From Tetraselmis striata (lineage: Eukaryota > Chlorophyta > Chlorodendrophyceae > Chlorodendrales > Chlorodendraceae), in assembly GCA_006384855.1 (NCBI GenBank), contig VCJN01000187.1, positions 1 through 64,000 on the forward strand: DNA of 64,000 nucleotides, read 5' to 3'. The notes under the pieces are model-generated. The model did not search any database, was not told the DNA's origin, and saw nothing but the letters and a program-made list of their open reading frames with translations. Of this stretch, positions 46,000-57,700 are shown piece by piece. The position numbers and the translations under genes were made by a program. Each line of letters begins with the position of its first letter. Position 1 is the first letter of the stretch.

Positions 46000-48514
46000 T
46001 ATAATAAACTACATCGGGCACGTTCACCCCAAAGGCTGGCTAATCTCACATGTATATCACCGTCTGTCAGGTGTTGCTTTCCTGTGCCGCACTGCTGTGG
46101 ACTGCTTGCATTGTGCGTGGTCCGAGCAGCGCCGCGACTGCTTCAGCCCCTTAGGCTGCACTATGCATGCTATCCACAATTACCTGTGTGTCCCGTAAAA
46201 CGTGCCTTTCCCAGGGTATCACCACATGATAGTTAGCATGTACCCATATACCCTGCTGCAGTACGTCATATTTTGCCTATTCTGACATATTGTAAACCCT
46301 ATCATAATTACGTGCACATGGTTTATACTCTGTGTGTGTGTACGTGCACCGCTGTTGTCAGGTGTCTCCTTTGGCTTGGGACCTGATGTGGCTGTTCCAT
46401 GTCGGCATACCCTCGGAATTGTTCGCGATAGTGTATCTTTTTACTTGCACCATGTTCCGGCCAGTGTGGGACTGCTACTAGCTAGGGTCACGATAGTGTT
46501 GCCATATGTATTTGCCTTACCAACACGCACCCAGCACTCCGCCGCAGAGCGCAGTGTTGTCAGGTCACTTGACAGTGCACAACAGCAGGGCAGTACTCGC
46601 TGCACTGTGTGCTGCACATCATTGAGAAGTGCTGTACGACGCGTTACTATATTATTGAAACATAATAAACCATGATACAAATATGTTATTCTGGTCGTAC
46701 CTGATTACCGCCATAAAAACATGGTCTATATCATGATCATACCTGATTACCTGCTTCTCCGTACTGCGCAGTACTTGAATGGCCGTGCTCCATGCGTCGC
46801 TGCTCATTGCCCCCACCTAAGGTGAGTTCCAGGGCTGTGGTGTAATAAGCGACTAGTGGCGCTGTGAACGGTCCTGGTACTTCTTGTTCAGGCCAGCACA
46901 CATAATACCAAAGAGCCTGGCAATGACTGTACCTGGGCCGAAAACGATTTCTCGATAAGAGATCATGAGGCAATGTGCTGGTAGCCGCACAGGGGGCGCC
47001 TTACAGGGGCGTGCAGATGTCCTGCCACTGAGTAACAGTGGTGTCTGTGAGCACGCCGCTGCCCTCCCAGGAGCCGGTGGGCGGGAGACGCTGGAAATAC
47101 TGGCTGTTGTAAGGAACAGACCAGGCTGCCCCCCCCCCCCGTCCCTAATAAACACTTCATTTCTACAGCCCCGGGCACGGTCCCAGGTCTGCTGGCAGTT
47201 AGGTTCTCTGACGGACCCAACTGCCACTTACTAGTCATTGAAACTAGTCGTTGTAACTATGTATTTTCAACAATTCTTGGTCTTAATCTTCTCTTGCCTC
47301 ATCCGTCATCTCTGCAGAAAACCAGTGTGGCCCTGGCCCACAGGCCCCCACCAAACATACCATCCTGAGATGTGCTTGCTGTGTGCAACCTCCCTGCAAC
47401 CGACGTGCTGCTATATGTTGCACGTCCCGGCATGAGCCGGGGTTGGGAGGCGGAAGCCCAGAGGCGGGAGAGTGTCTGGTTACAGAGAAGTGAGCAGGCC
47501 CGGGGCGCCAAACGCCTGCATGGCGGGCGCGATGCGGTGCCCGCGGCGCGTGCGTTGCGCGGTGCTCATAGCACTCAGATATGAGCTCAAGTACTAATAC
47601 GCATACCCTAGCTACATGGTGCCAGCAGCACTGATGTCAACAGTGCTGTTTAATTAACATCCAAACCAATCAACAGAACCCATAACATCAGGTTTGATGT
47701 ACTTCTAGTCGCGTTAACAGGCGCTGAACACAGACCAACCAAGCTGACCAAGCCACGTGGAGTCTATTGGGACAGTTGCAGAGCGCTTGGCCCCAAGCAA
47801 CTCGTGCGGGTGTTGCGTGTCCGGGGATCAGCTCGGCAAACCCTTTGTCCCGTTCCTACAGCACAATTGATGCTCGTTCATATGGATTGCTCGTGTTGTT
47901 CTGTTGCCTGACACATCCTGAGCTCCTAGGCAACAGCCGGCGCATGCCAGAAGCTAGTTCTAATCCGACTTGATCGTGACACAGCCCTAAGCTCTCCGGG
48001 AACCCCCCCCCCCCTCCCCCCCCCATCCCCGCCTCCTCCACTCACCTGCTGACCTGCTGACCTCACCTGCTGGGGGGGGGGGGGGGCACGCGAACTAAAA
48101 ACAATGGCGTCGCAGAATGCCGGTAACATAAGCCACGCATGGCGGGCCAGCCCCCCCCCCCCCCCCCCCCCCCGTGTCAGCACGGCCCAGCCGCAAGGCA
48201 GCACAGCCGGCCACCCCAGTGTTGTGACTTTCCGACACCGCTCCTCACGCACCACGCCGTGCTGGTGGGGTCCGTAGCTGGGGTCCGTAGCTGTCTAATG
48301 ATCCCATGCTTACATGCGCCCGCGCCGGCGGGGGTCAAGCTTCAGACCTCCGCCAGAGTCTGCGCTGCCCCCGGCACCTAGAGGGGTGGTTGGGGGAATC
48401 CAGGCGGCGCCCAATGCTGCCAGCCGGCCCCACCCTAGCCCAGCCCTATGCCGGTGGAGCAGCCCCCCCTGCTATGATGATACCGCCTGCTGCACGTCTC
48501 CTGGCCGGGGCGGC
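46000..48514. other. Intergenic between the giant gene and NOP10
   Basis: Contains the presumed 3' UTR of the giant gene and short ORFs without signature. The best is minus 47227-46853, ending VIARLFGIMCAGLNKKYQD, which may be an exon of something but has no recognised match. Also a 15-base G run (48072-48086) and a 23-base C run (48151-48173). TTACA at 48310-48314 gives TGTAA on the minus strand, about 200 bases after the NOP10 stop. Confidence 0.45.
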
Positions 48515-49036
48515 TCACAGCTCCACGGGCGGCAGCTGCGTGGGCAGGATGCCGAAGCGCTTCTTGATGGTCACGCGCTCCTTGGAGAACTTGTCGTCGG
48601 GCGAGAAGCGTGCGGGGTGTGCGGAGGCGGTGGGGCTGCCCTCGGGCGTTGCTTTCTGCAGAGAAGGGGGGGGGGGGGGGGTGACAGCCCAACAGGGGTT
48701 GGTTGGATAAGTTCGCAAGGGCGTAAAAGCAGGTAATCTTTTTTGAAACGTTATAAAACAAAGTTTAAAAATGTTAAGATGGCCATAAATAGTCGCTATC
48801 ATTCGGTCAACAATCACTACCCGGAGCCTGTAGGTAGGTAATAGGATAGGTGTCATTGGGCGGCGACTAGAAAGGTTGAGTGCGACCGCGTGGCGTGGCA
48901 TCGGATGCTGTGGTGAGACAGGCGGGAGCCTGCCCATGAGAGAAGGGAGGGGGGACGCGGTGCAGGGGGGCGGGGGGCGCACCTTGAGCGAGTACACCCG
49001 GTTGCCGGCGTCGTCGAGGTAGTACATAAGATACAT
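48515..49036 (-). CDS. NOP10: NOP10, H/ACA ribonucleoprotein complex subunit 3
   Basis: Two exons: 49036-48983 ([18 protein letters not shown]) and 48655-48515, joined in phase after SLK to give [20 protein letters not shown], then [20 protein letters not shown] and LPPVEL-stop. The product is 64 residues, the usual NOP10 length. [12 protein letters not shown] and TIKKRF are the family core; the N-terminal half forms the small zinc-ribbon-like fold in archaeal members, whereas eukaryotic members lack the cysteines, as here. NOP10 binds the pseudouridine synthase dyskerin/Cbf5 in box H/ACA snoRNPs, in nucleolus and Cajal bodies, for rRNA pseudouridylation. The intron carries a 16-base C tract in sense (48666-48681), close upstream of the acceptor. 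Identification is very secure. Confidence 0.97.
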   Translation of the reverse strand: MYLMYYLDDAGNRVYSLKVRPPPPCTASPLPSLMGRLPPVSPQHPMPRHAVALNLSSRRPMTPILLPTYRLRVVIVDRMIATIYGHLNIFKLCFITFQKRLPAFTPLRTYPTNPCWAVTPPPPPSLQKATPEGSPTASAHPARFSPDDKFSKERVTIKKRFGILPTQLPPVEL

Positions 49037-49802
49037 GGCGATCCGCTGGCTGGCTGGCTGGCTACCTCGGTGGGTGGGTCTCCAACGCGGTGACTGGCCG
49101 GTGCCTGTGCTGGGCGTCTGCTGAGAGCGGCGGGGGGTGGGGTTGGCTGCTTGAGGGAGGCGATGTGGGTCGCTGTCGGGAAGGATGATACGGCGGCGGC
49201 TGATGCGGATGTCTTCGGAGCGGGCAGGGATGACGGCGCCGATGTGCTGCTGCGCGCGCCGCCGCCGGCGCCCCGCCGACGGGTCATCGACGATATGAAT
49301 GTAAGTGGCGCGGTGGCCGGTTATTTTCCGCGAGGCGTCAGCGAACATAAATCTTCGTTGATTCAACGGCATGAACTCGTGATAAGAGCCTCACGCTCAT
49401 GAATTCATCCGCCGGTACCCGTGCTTTTATTACTCGATGAATACGAAACGCCGTATCATATTCATTTTGTCCGTCCGATGAATTGTCAGGGTACTTCCGC
49501 GATCATCGCACGGCTCACCTGACCGTCGGAGCTATCGGCGGGCAAATAGATAATCGTAGCTACAGGCCAGGGTACGTATACCGCCAGCGGGGCGCAGGCG
49601 CGGTGGGGCCGGCGCGGTGGGCGGGCATCAGTGCGACACCAACTTCAGCAGCCACGCAGTGCGAGCACGAAGCACTTCATCAGGGTACTGCCGCAAAGGT
49701 ACAGCACTCCAGGGCAGGCACGGCACGGCACGGCAATCCCGTCAAGTGCCCCCCTACGAATCGCCGCCTTCCTCCTTCCATCCCGGCACTGGTTCAGACA
49801 GG
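49037..49802. other. Divergent intergenic region between NOP10 and ClpR
   Basis: The two genes are transcribed away from each other, so this ~770 bp should hold both promoters. It contains GCTGGCTGGCTGG repeats at about 49047-49062. No clear TATA box was identified. Confidence 0.5.
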
Positions 49803-51678
49803 ATGGCGCCCGTAGCTGTGTCCGCCCTCAGGTGCGCCCGCCGCCTCGTTGGTCCGGCGTCGCCCCAGACTCCGGATCCCATCCACCGTGGTGGTTAGTA
49901 TCCATCCAGCGTCCGGCAGAGCCCAGTCCCAGATGGACAGGTCATATTGCAGAGCCAAGCCTCTGCCGCTATCCACTGTCAGGATGGGGGTCGTGTGGGC
50001 AGGCAGCATGGCTCGCATTCGCCCCCGCCCCCCCCCCCCCCCCCCCCCCGCCCTACACCCACCATCCCCGGCCGATGCCGCCTGGTGGGCCGCTCACTCC
50101 GCGCCCCCGTTGCGGTCTGTGTGTGCGCAGCGCGCGGAGCCCCGCGCCTCAGGCACAGCGTCTGGCCGGCGCAGCGCCCCGCCTCCGTGCCGGCACCCCC
50201 CTGAGCCCCGGCTTCACGCGGCCTCGTCAGCAGCGTATCCCCGGGCGTGGCCAGCTGAGCGTCGTCAATGTGCGCCCCAACCCTTCACCCGCCTTTCCAT
50301 CTGCCCCCCCCCCCCCCCCCCCCCCCCCCACTCTCACCCTCCAATCAGCTCTTCCACACCAGTCTGCACTGGCAGGCCCACCCCGGTGGTGCCCAATCCT
50401 GGCTGGTGGCTGAGGGCCAGGCCGCGGGGTCACCCTGCCCACAGGTCATCCCCATGCTGTCGGGCGATGCGACGGAGCAGACGCCGCCGGACCTGCCATC
50501 GTACCTCTTCAAGGAGCGCATCGTGTACCTGGGGATGTCGCTGGTGCCCGCCGTCACGGAACTGCTGCTCGCGGAGATGATTTACCTGCAGTACGACTCG
50601 CCCACCAAGCCGGTGTACCTCTACATCAACTCCACCGGCGTGCAGAAGGGCGGTGACAAGCTGGGCTACGAGTCGGAGGCCTTTGCCATCTACGACACAA
50701 TACGGTACATCAAGCCGCCCACGCGCACCGTCGCGGTGGGCTCCGCCTTCGGGGAGGCCGCCATGCTGCTGGCGGCGGGCGAGAAGGTGACGCCTCATGC
50801 CCCTCTTCCCATGCGCGGCGGTGCGTGCGTCAGCGGATGCGCAGGCCTGGCCAGGGCAAGGGGGGGAGAGGCTGCAATGGGCTGAGGTGGACTAGGCTGG
50901 GCTGGGCGCTGATGAGCATTGGTATGGCCGCCGCTGTAGGGCTACCGTGCGGCGCTGCCCTCGGCCACAATCATGCTCCGGCAGCCGATCCAGCGCTTCA
51001 ACCAGATGCAGGCCTCCGACATCGACATCTACCGCAACGAGCTGCGCAAGACCAACGCCGAGATTGTGCGCCCGGCGTCCTCCCCCCCCCCCCCCCCCCC
51101 CCCAAACAACACACATGAAATCAGTCAAGCATGTAGGCACCAGCTGGCGGTTGAGCAGATCCCCCCCTGCCACGGCGCCGCTGCGGCTCTTACCCCCTCT
51201 GTCTCCTCTAGGTGGAGCTGCTGGCCAAGCACACCAACCACTCCAAAGATGAGATTGAGCGTGACATCCTGCGGCCCAAGTACTTTGACCCCTATGCCGC
51301 CATCGACTACGGCATCATTGACAAGGTGCAGCTTTCCTGGATCCCCCCCCCCCCCCCCCCCTTTGGCTCGCTCGAGGCCATTTGGAGGGTTCTTTGTGTG
51401 CCCAAGTGGCCGCGTCTGTCCAATGTCCTCCTTCCAGATCGGCTAAAATGGTTATCGGAGCCCTGCCCCCCCCCCCCCCACCCCCCCCCCCCTTTGCGGT
51501 CCGTATGTGGACACCACCATGGCACATGAATAGCCCTACGCAATGGGCTCTCTCGCATTGGTTGATACTGATCCTCTGTATGTGTGTGCTCTTGGCCGTG
51601 CCACGACAGGTGCTGACTCCCGGGGAGGCTGAGGTGGCCAAGGTGGTGGAGCAGACACGGCGCGGGTCCTACCAGTGA
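49803..51678 (+). CDS. CLPR1: ClpR, catalytically inactive plastid Clp protease subunit
   Basis: Six exons with consistent phases: 49803-49831, 50131-50269, 50445-50786, 50940-51065, 51212-51325 and 51610-51678; 819 nt, 272 residues. The N terminus (MAPVAVSALS, then an A/R/P/S-rich stretch to about residue 56) fits a chloroplast transit peptide. The ClpP fold follows: DLPSYLFKERIVYLGMSLVP, VTELLLAEMIYLQYDSP, VYLYINSTG, AFAIYDTIRYIKPPTRTVAV, then GSAFGEAAMLLAAGEK and SATIMLRQPI. In ClpP the catalytic Ser sits in ..ASMGA.. and the His in MIHQP; here they are Gly (AFGEA) and Arg (MLRQP), so the subunit is non-proteolytic. 'YLFKERIVYLGMSLVPAVTEL' and 'INSTG' are closest to plant ClpR1, with ClpR3 as the alternative. 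It would act in the stromal ClpPR core. TGTAA lies 116 bases after the stop. Confidence 0.93.
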
Positions 51679-54600
51679 ACGGGCAGGGCAGGTGGCCGGA
51701 GGGTGCACCGCTAGGCACTGGGCACCACACCCCTAACCCCACTCACCGCGCTGGACCTCCGCCCATGCTGCATCATCGCTTTGTTACAGCTTGTGTAAGC
51801 CAATGGCCTGCGCCCGATCTTCCTGCCGGGGCTGGTTGGGCCGGGTGCGATTGACAATATGACAAACACCAGCGGCGTGTTTGTCATAAGCAAGGGGATG
51901 GGCGGCAATGCCTCCCACGCCCCAGTAGCCAGCTGCGCCCCCCATTCATGTGCTGCACTCGGCCCTCCTTAGCTGGATTTCCCATTGCTTCAACGCCTCC
52001 AAAGTCTTCACGCATACGGTAGATGAGCGTGAACTCATTGGCTGTTTTCTGCAATACACCGGTGCATACATGCTATTTTCCAATTTGATTCCGTCTCGAG
52101 CGTGTGTCTTTGGGTGTCACCATGTCACCCGCATTGACACCATGAATACACACACCCAACCAAGATAACCCAACTTGGGAATATGGTGAAGGAAATGGAG
52201 TACGAGTGGGCAATGTGCCAATGTTTTGGCATGTGCGCTTTTCCGCAGGGCTAGCAGGCCGTAGGGATTCTAGAAGATGCCCGCTGAGAGATAGTCTTAG
52301 CATCATTGTGAATGAGACAGTGCCTGCAAGCCATGACAGTGCATCCAGGCGCCCTCTCTTGTTTGGTTAGTAGCTGTTGATGTAGTTGCAAAGCGCCAGC
52401 CACATCTTACAATTGTACGTCAGAGGAGATTTCCTGCCAAAGATTTCATGCCAAAGAGTTCACAGAATTATATCATGCTACACCCCTCCACATAAGTATG
52501 GGGTATGCGAAGTCGATCCACATGCCCATGCGCGGCTACACTGAGGCCGTGCGCGCGTGCATGCATGTTACTCAGGGTCGTACCGCTGGGGGGGAATGTC
52601 GCGATAGTGCAGTACATCCGATATTGCCACGCGGTAGCCATTGCCGTCAACACTTTCATCTAGGCAAAAGCAGGGCTCCTGGCGCTAGGCAAGCGCTTCA
52701 AAACCACAAGTTGCGCCACTCGTGTGCATAAACAGGCATGGGGCACCACTGCGCCCGTACTCATACCACATCACCTTGGTATGATAACTATCCACCATGC
52801 GCGTCAGGCATTGAAATCAGGTCATTCACGGACCAAGCCATACGTGTCGATGACGATGGTTTATGGACAAAATCATGGACAAAATGCGGCTGCATTCGCT
52901 GCACGCGCAGGCGGGAGAGGACTCTCGCGCCCTCCTTGCCGGAGGGCAAGGCTTTTCTATAGTAGTGCATGGCCGCATGCTCATGGCGCGCCGTGGTGAA
53001 CCCAGTGGGACGGCAATGGCAAGCACCTTAATGCGTGGATGCTGGTGGAAATAATGTTGTGAAAGGTGGGGATCCGGCATGGCGACCGTGGGCATCGCTC
53101 AAGCGGGACATGTGCCAGGTATGAGTGGTTTTGTGCACGAGTACAGGCAACACTCTGTCCCGCCAACGTGTGTCGGGTTTTGAGATCCACTTGGTGCAAA
53201 GTTCCACACCAATGTGGTGACCTGTTATTTCTAAAAGATCGAAAAGTGCCTAAATGACCTCGAGCGACCGTGCTGCCACTGGGGAGATTTTAGCCCTGCC
53301 CGCGTAAATTGTAGTGGTATTTGTAAAAATGTTTTCTGACGATTCCTCGCAACACACGGAGCGATACCGCGTGTTTGAGAGCTGCACCACAAGGCAGCAC
53401 TGCAGTTGCGATGGTATCACACCGAGACATCGTGTACGGGCGCACGCCGCTATGGCCCCAGCCCAACCAAAAACGCCCTAGCCTCTTTGCTGACATGTTT
53501 CTTCGCCCACCCATGGCCATTTCACCATGCACTGGTCTGTGCCTGCGCGGCGCAACGTGCGGGGCACCAACCCCCATTGTTGTGGGGTACTGGAAACGCT
53601 CAATGTGGCGCGCAAGTGCCACTCGTGTAGGACATTGGTTAGCGCCAAAGGGGTTGCTTACACCCTATAATGATAAAGGCTGAACACAATTGTGCACTAT
53701 TCCAGGATTTCAGGTCATAAACCCTAGATTCAGCTGCCCTACTATTCGTAAACTCGGATTCGGCCTGGGGCTTGTATGGAAGGGTGTATATTATCATACA
53801 GCACCAGGGCTGTGATGCTCATTGACATGGCATATCTTTTCTCTGTTGAAGTTTCGTGGCTTGCTTGAACCCCTGGCCCCTTCACCCAGCCCCACAGCCG
53901 ACACCCATACGTAGCTCCTTCTCAGTACATTACCAGCAAACGCCCTCATGATCCCTTGTCTGCACGCATGAACATCGCCGCAAGTGACTCATCGTCCCAA
54001 TTAGGTATGTCAAGCCCCAAACATTCGGAGGAGGTTGGAAGAAATGTAAAGCTATGCTACTGATATGCCATGTTTATCGTACACTGCTCCTACGGCCGCT
54101 ACTTCACTTCATGAATAAAACGTGCGTCATATACGGCGGATGTTATTTATTAGAGCCAGTTTCGCCGGATGGCTCCGATTTTAGGGAAGTTGCCAGCGCG
54201 CCACCGCACCGCGATAGTCGCGCCGCGCGTGCGCCAGTCAGTATCCGCGCGTGCTCAGCGCTACTGCATCAGCTGTCGGCAAGCACCCGGCGGAGGGTGC
54301 AGGTCCAGCGGGAGACCGACGATCGGACTAGTTTCCGGCTGTACCGTCCGTCCGCCATACTACCTTCTCTGTCCACCTTCGTATATGTGCATACACGCCG
54401 GTATCCGGCCACCGTATGCATCAGCCGCATAGGAACCATGATGGCGTTGTGGCCATTAAAATTTAAAATGCGGCATGCTCGTCGTGCTTGATAGATTTAC
54501 TGCCATTTATATATACATACATTTATGTGTATATGCATATACACACATACACCGCAAACCCAAACCGCGGCTACGCCCGCGTGATGATATCCATTTACAT

Positions 54601-55770
54601 TAATCCGTATTTGGTGTTGCGCAACTAGAGCTGTGCGCAAATATTCTGCAAATCATGCCATTGTGTCCCTGCATGGCACCGCATGGCAGAGAAGCACGCG
54701 GGACAATGCTGTACCACCATGCAGTGAGTGGGGCGGCCTTGCATTGCAAACATGGACACAATATGCCGGCTTCCGTCAACTGCGGGGCGTATATTTTCTT
54801 CACTACATTCCCTAATGATTTTGTCAGGCGACTCAGATTATATCTGCTGTTTTAGCTGGCGGATCTTTTGGGGAGAAAAGGGGAGGGGGGGAGGGGCTTT
54901 CCTTCCTTCAGAAAAGGAATATTTCGGAGATTGTTTTCTTTTCTGAAATACACTGCTTAAAGTACTGTTTGACGATGGTAAGCGGGCCTATACTAAAATA
55001 CACCAGTACACATATGTCTTTGCACATAGAAATCCGCGCGTATGCTCGCCTCAGTGCCCAAGCCATGGGGCCACGGGGCCATGGAGCCTTGTAATCCAGT
55101 GTATGCAAGCCTCCTGCGCCTAGGAGGCAGCCGTTTCTCCCGGTTATCGCACTTTTAGAATTGTTCTTCGGCAATGGCATTGCTTGGCACATGGCTAAAA
55201 CCACAGAAAAAACGGGCGATGAATAGGGGGCAACTTGTTGGCGGCGTAGCTACTATCCTTCGCATATGCCCGCGCGCTGCCGGTGGTGGGTGGACGTATG
55301 CATGCGCTGTAAGACCACCGAGATTGAGCCCAATCCATGCACGCTACCGATGCAATGCATGGTATTTCCATGAGAGTGTGCCAGTAATCCCGTCGTCCTG
55401 ATGGGGCCAATCATCCCACAATTTTCCAAGCTGCAAGATAAGCGCCGTTGGCCGCGCCTCCCTGGGTGAAAGTAGAACACATAAAGTGCCTTCGATTCCA
55501 TAGGTGCATGCTTATACCGCCCGCACCGTAGGCTAAGCGCGGGTTGCCCCCCTCGGCAGCAATGTCGCCACTGCTGCACAGGTCTGCGCACATGTTGTCA
55601 CAGTCACATGTCACCCTTCATCCAAAAGGAAAAGCCAAAATGATGACGGGGTCCACGCGACGTGGAGACCTATGAAAGGGGACCTCGCGCCTGGGAGCTG
55701 GCGTGGAAGGGCACATAACATGCCCCCATCATGCGCCCACATCCACAGTCAGTGGGGTGGCTGGGATACC

Positions 55771-55776
<6 letters not shown>
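51679..55776. other. Gene-poor stretch
   Basis: Base composition is more balanced than in the gene blocks, with no ORF showing a family signature. ORFs such as 54054-54491 (VSPDGSDFREVASAPPHRDS) are unsupported. TGTAA at 51794-51798 probably ends the ClpR transcript. AT-rich ATATATACATACAT repeats lie near 54508-54550. No RNA gene was recognised. Confidence 0.45.

Positions 55777-55806
<30 letters not shown>
55777..55806. repeat. 30-base G homopolymer
   Basis: Uninterrupted G run ending 14 bases before a long inverted repeat. Confidence 0.9.
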
Positions 55807-55807
<1 letters not shown>

Positions 55808-55820
55808 AACTTTGACAGAC

Positions 55821-55939
55821 CATAACGTTTCGGCGTTTTATCAGATTGGGCTGAAAATTAGTGCCTTGGAAAGAGCAGGTCAAAGGCTTTCCATCTCTTT
55901 AATTTGCAGCCCAATCTAATAAAACGCAAAAATGTTATG
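55821..55939. repeat. Foldback: 53-bp imperfect inverted repeat with 13-base loop
   Basis: Left arm 55821-55873 (CATAACGTTTCGGCGTTTTA, then TCAGATTGGGCTGAAAATTA) is mirrored by 55887-55939 (complement reads CATAACATTTTTGCGTTTTA, then TTAGATTGGGCTGCAAATTA). About ten differences over 53 positions, several of which would be G-U pairs in RNA. It may be a MITE-like foldback or the source of a hairpin RNA. Confidence 0.85.
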
Positions 55940-56760
55940 AATTAAAACGTGATTGCAAAATCATTGCTTCTTGCCGGGCGAACGGCCAGTTTGCAAATGC
56001 CACATGTAGCCCGCTAGCTGACCTTAGACTTCAAACCATGCGCCGTGCGGCATGGGGTAGGTGGCCAAGACATGTATCTCGGCGACCATGGGAGAAAAAC
56101 ACGGTTCTTGTTGTCCAAATGTCGGCGTGCCGTGCGCTGAAACCGTTCACAGCCCGGCCGTGCAGCACTTGTTACACTGGTAGTGCCGCATAACAAGCGA
56201 CGCGCGCGCCACGCGCAACGTCGCATTGGCCCTAGCACACCATGTGCACGCTCCTTCATGGTTATCCTCGCAATGGCTGCAACGGCGTAGACTATGCGTG
56301 GGTTTACCGACTAGAGGCGACCAAACCCAAATCATACCCATAAATACAGGCAAAGACTTATGTGGGCTGCTGTACTTAATGATGGGCGCACATTGCACTA
56401 CAGGGTACAAGCGCTTCCCTGTTAATGTTCGAGCGAGTGTACTAAGAAATGTACAAATGTGCAGCAGGCATATCTACGTCGATGTGTATATTGACACATA
56501 TAGTACGGCACCGTATATCTATCCAGCAGTATGTATATTTAACCACTACATATATTGTACCCAGCTGGCAAAACACGCCAAAAACCTGACTATATACCGC
56601 CGGGTTCGCCTGCGCGCCATCCAGGCTGCCGCCGCGCCTATACCGCCCGTTTGCATATGAACCCTATCCACAAACCCATCGCAGTGTCACACACACCCCC
56701 CACCTTGCCCCCCCCCCCCCCAAAAAAAAAAAAAAAAAAACAGGCGCAGTAGGGTCCCAC
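55940..56760. other. No gene seen
   Basis: Only short ORFs without signature. An adjacent C run and A run (about 56708-56740) lie near the right end. Confidence 0.45.
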
Positions 56761-56799
56761 CATGTCGCAAGACGCAGCTGCTCTATGCATCGCCACATG

Positions 56800-57200
56800 G
56801 ATAACAAACAAGTCTTGGAATGTACGTGGATCAAGTATGGCGCCGGCAAGTGGGTGGACGGCTCCACGACGTTCAGGGACCTTCTTGTCTCCAACCTCTC
56901 CACGGACTACCTGCCATTGCCATATGGGTATCTGAGAAGTCTCAAGAACGTGCCTGACCCCGACGCAGCGTCCTCGTCCTCGAGCGCTAATCTTCGCAAA
57001 GACCGAGATTGCACAACGTTCTTAACCGCGATTTTGCCTTTGACATTGTACTAGAGCTCCTGTCGTCGCAGTTTTTGAAGTTCGTCATCGAGCGGCCCGT
57101 ATGTGTTCAATCCGCTTGGGCAATGGAGAGGACGTCCTCGGATCCGCGAATACCTACCACCTGCCGAAACTCCATGCCCTCTATTCTATTTCTGGAATCT
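56800..57200 (+). pseudogene. Decayed ORF remnant of unknown family
   Basis: One frame reads CTWIKYGAGKWVDGSTTFRD, LLVSNLSTDYLPLPYGYLRS and NVPDPDAASS, with the look of a real protein. Near 57010 the protein-like reading moves to another frame (HNVLNRDFAFDIVLELLSSQ, FLKFVIERPVCVQ). Neither has a recognisable family. The frame change suggests a pseudogene or an exon boundary I cannot place. Confidence 0.35.
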
Positions 57201-57700
57201 ATTGGTTGCCATCTGCATTGTGAGTGCTTCGTTGTTACCCTCCTGCCATGCTCTATTGTTGTTGTTTGGCTGCCAATGTTTTTGATGTTGCTCCATGCCT
57301 CATTTTGGGCCTCATGCGTGCAAACAACCCATTCCCAGTACTTCAGTAGTACTTCAGCGTTGAGTAGATTATCAACAAGGGGTACAAATAAAGGGGGGGG
57401 GGGGGGGCACAAAAAACAGATACAATCTGAGTTTGGGGCCATGGCGGCGCATGCAAATTATGGTTACACATTGGAATTATAAATTCATACTAAATTTCGA
57501 AATGCATCATTGCAGCATCTGATTTTCAGAGAATAAAAAAGCTTGCCAGCCTGATTCAACATGTTTTGTGTGTTGGAAAGAGAGGCGGGGGGGAGAGGGG
57601 GGTGACCAGCTCCGCAACAGAACGAGGGTCGTGGCTTCACTCGCAGCGCTGTAGTAGCGGCGCTTGCTCGAAGGGATTGGGATATAGAGGCACGCGGCTG
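57201..57700. other. 3' flank of the PKD2-like gene
   Basis: Includes a G run at about 57394-57408 and TTACA at 57464-57468 (TGTAA on the minus strand, about 235 bases after the PKD2-like stop). Confidence 0.5.

Noticed and set aside
48515-49372. A 285-residue minus-strand ORF covering NOP10
   Set aside because: It reads through the NOP10 intron and 5' flank. The 64-residue spliced protein matches NOP10 end to end.
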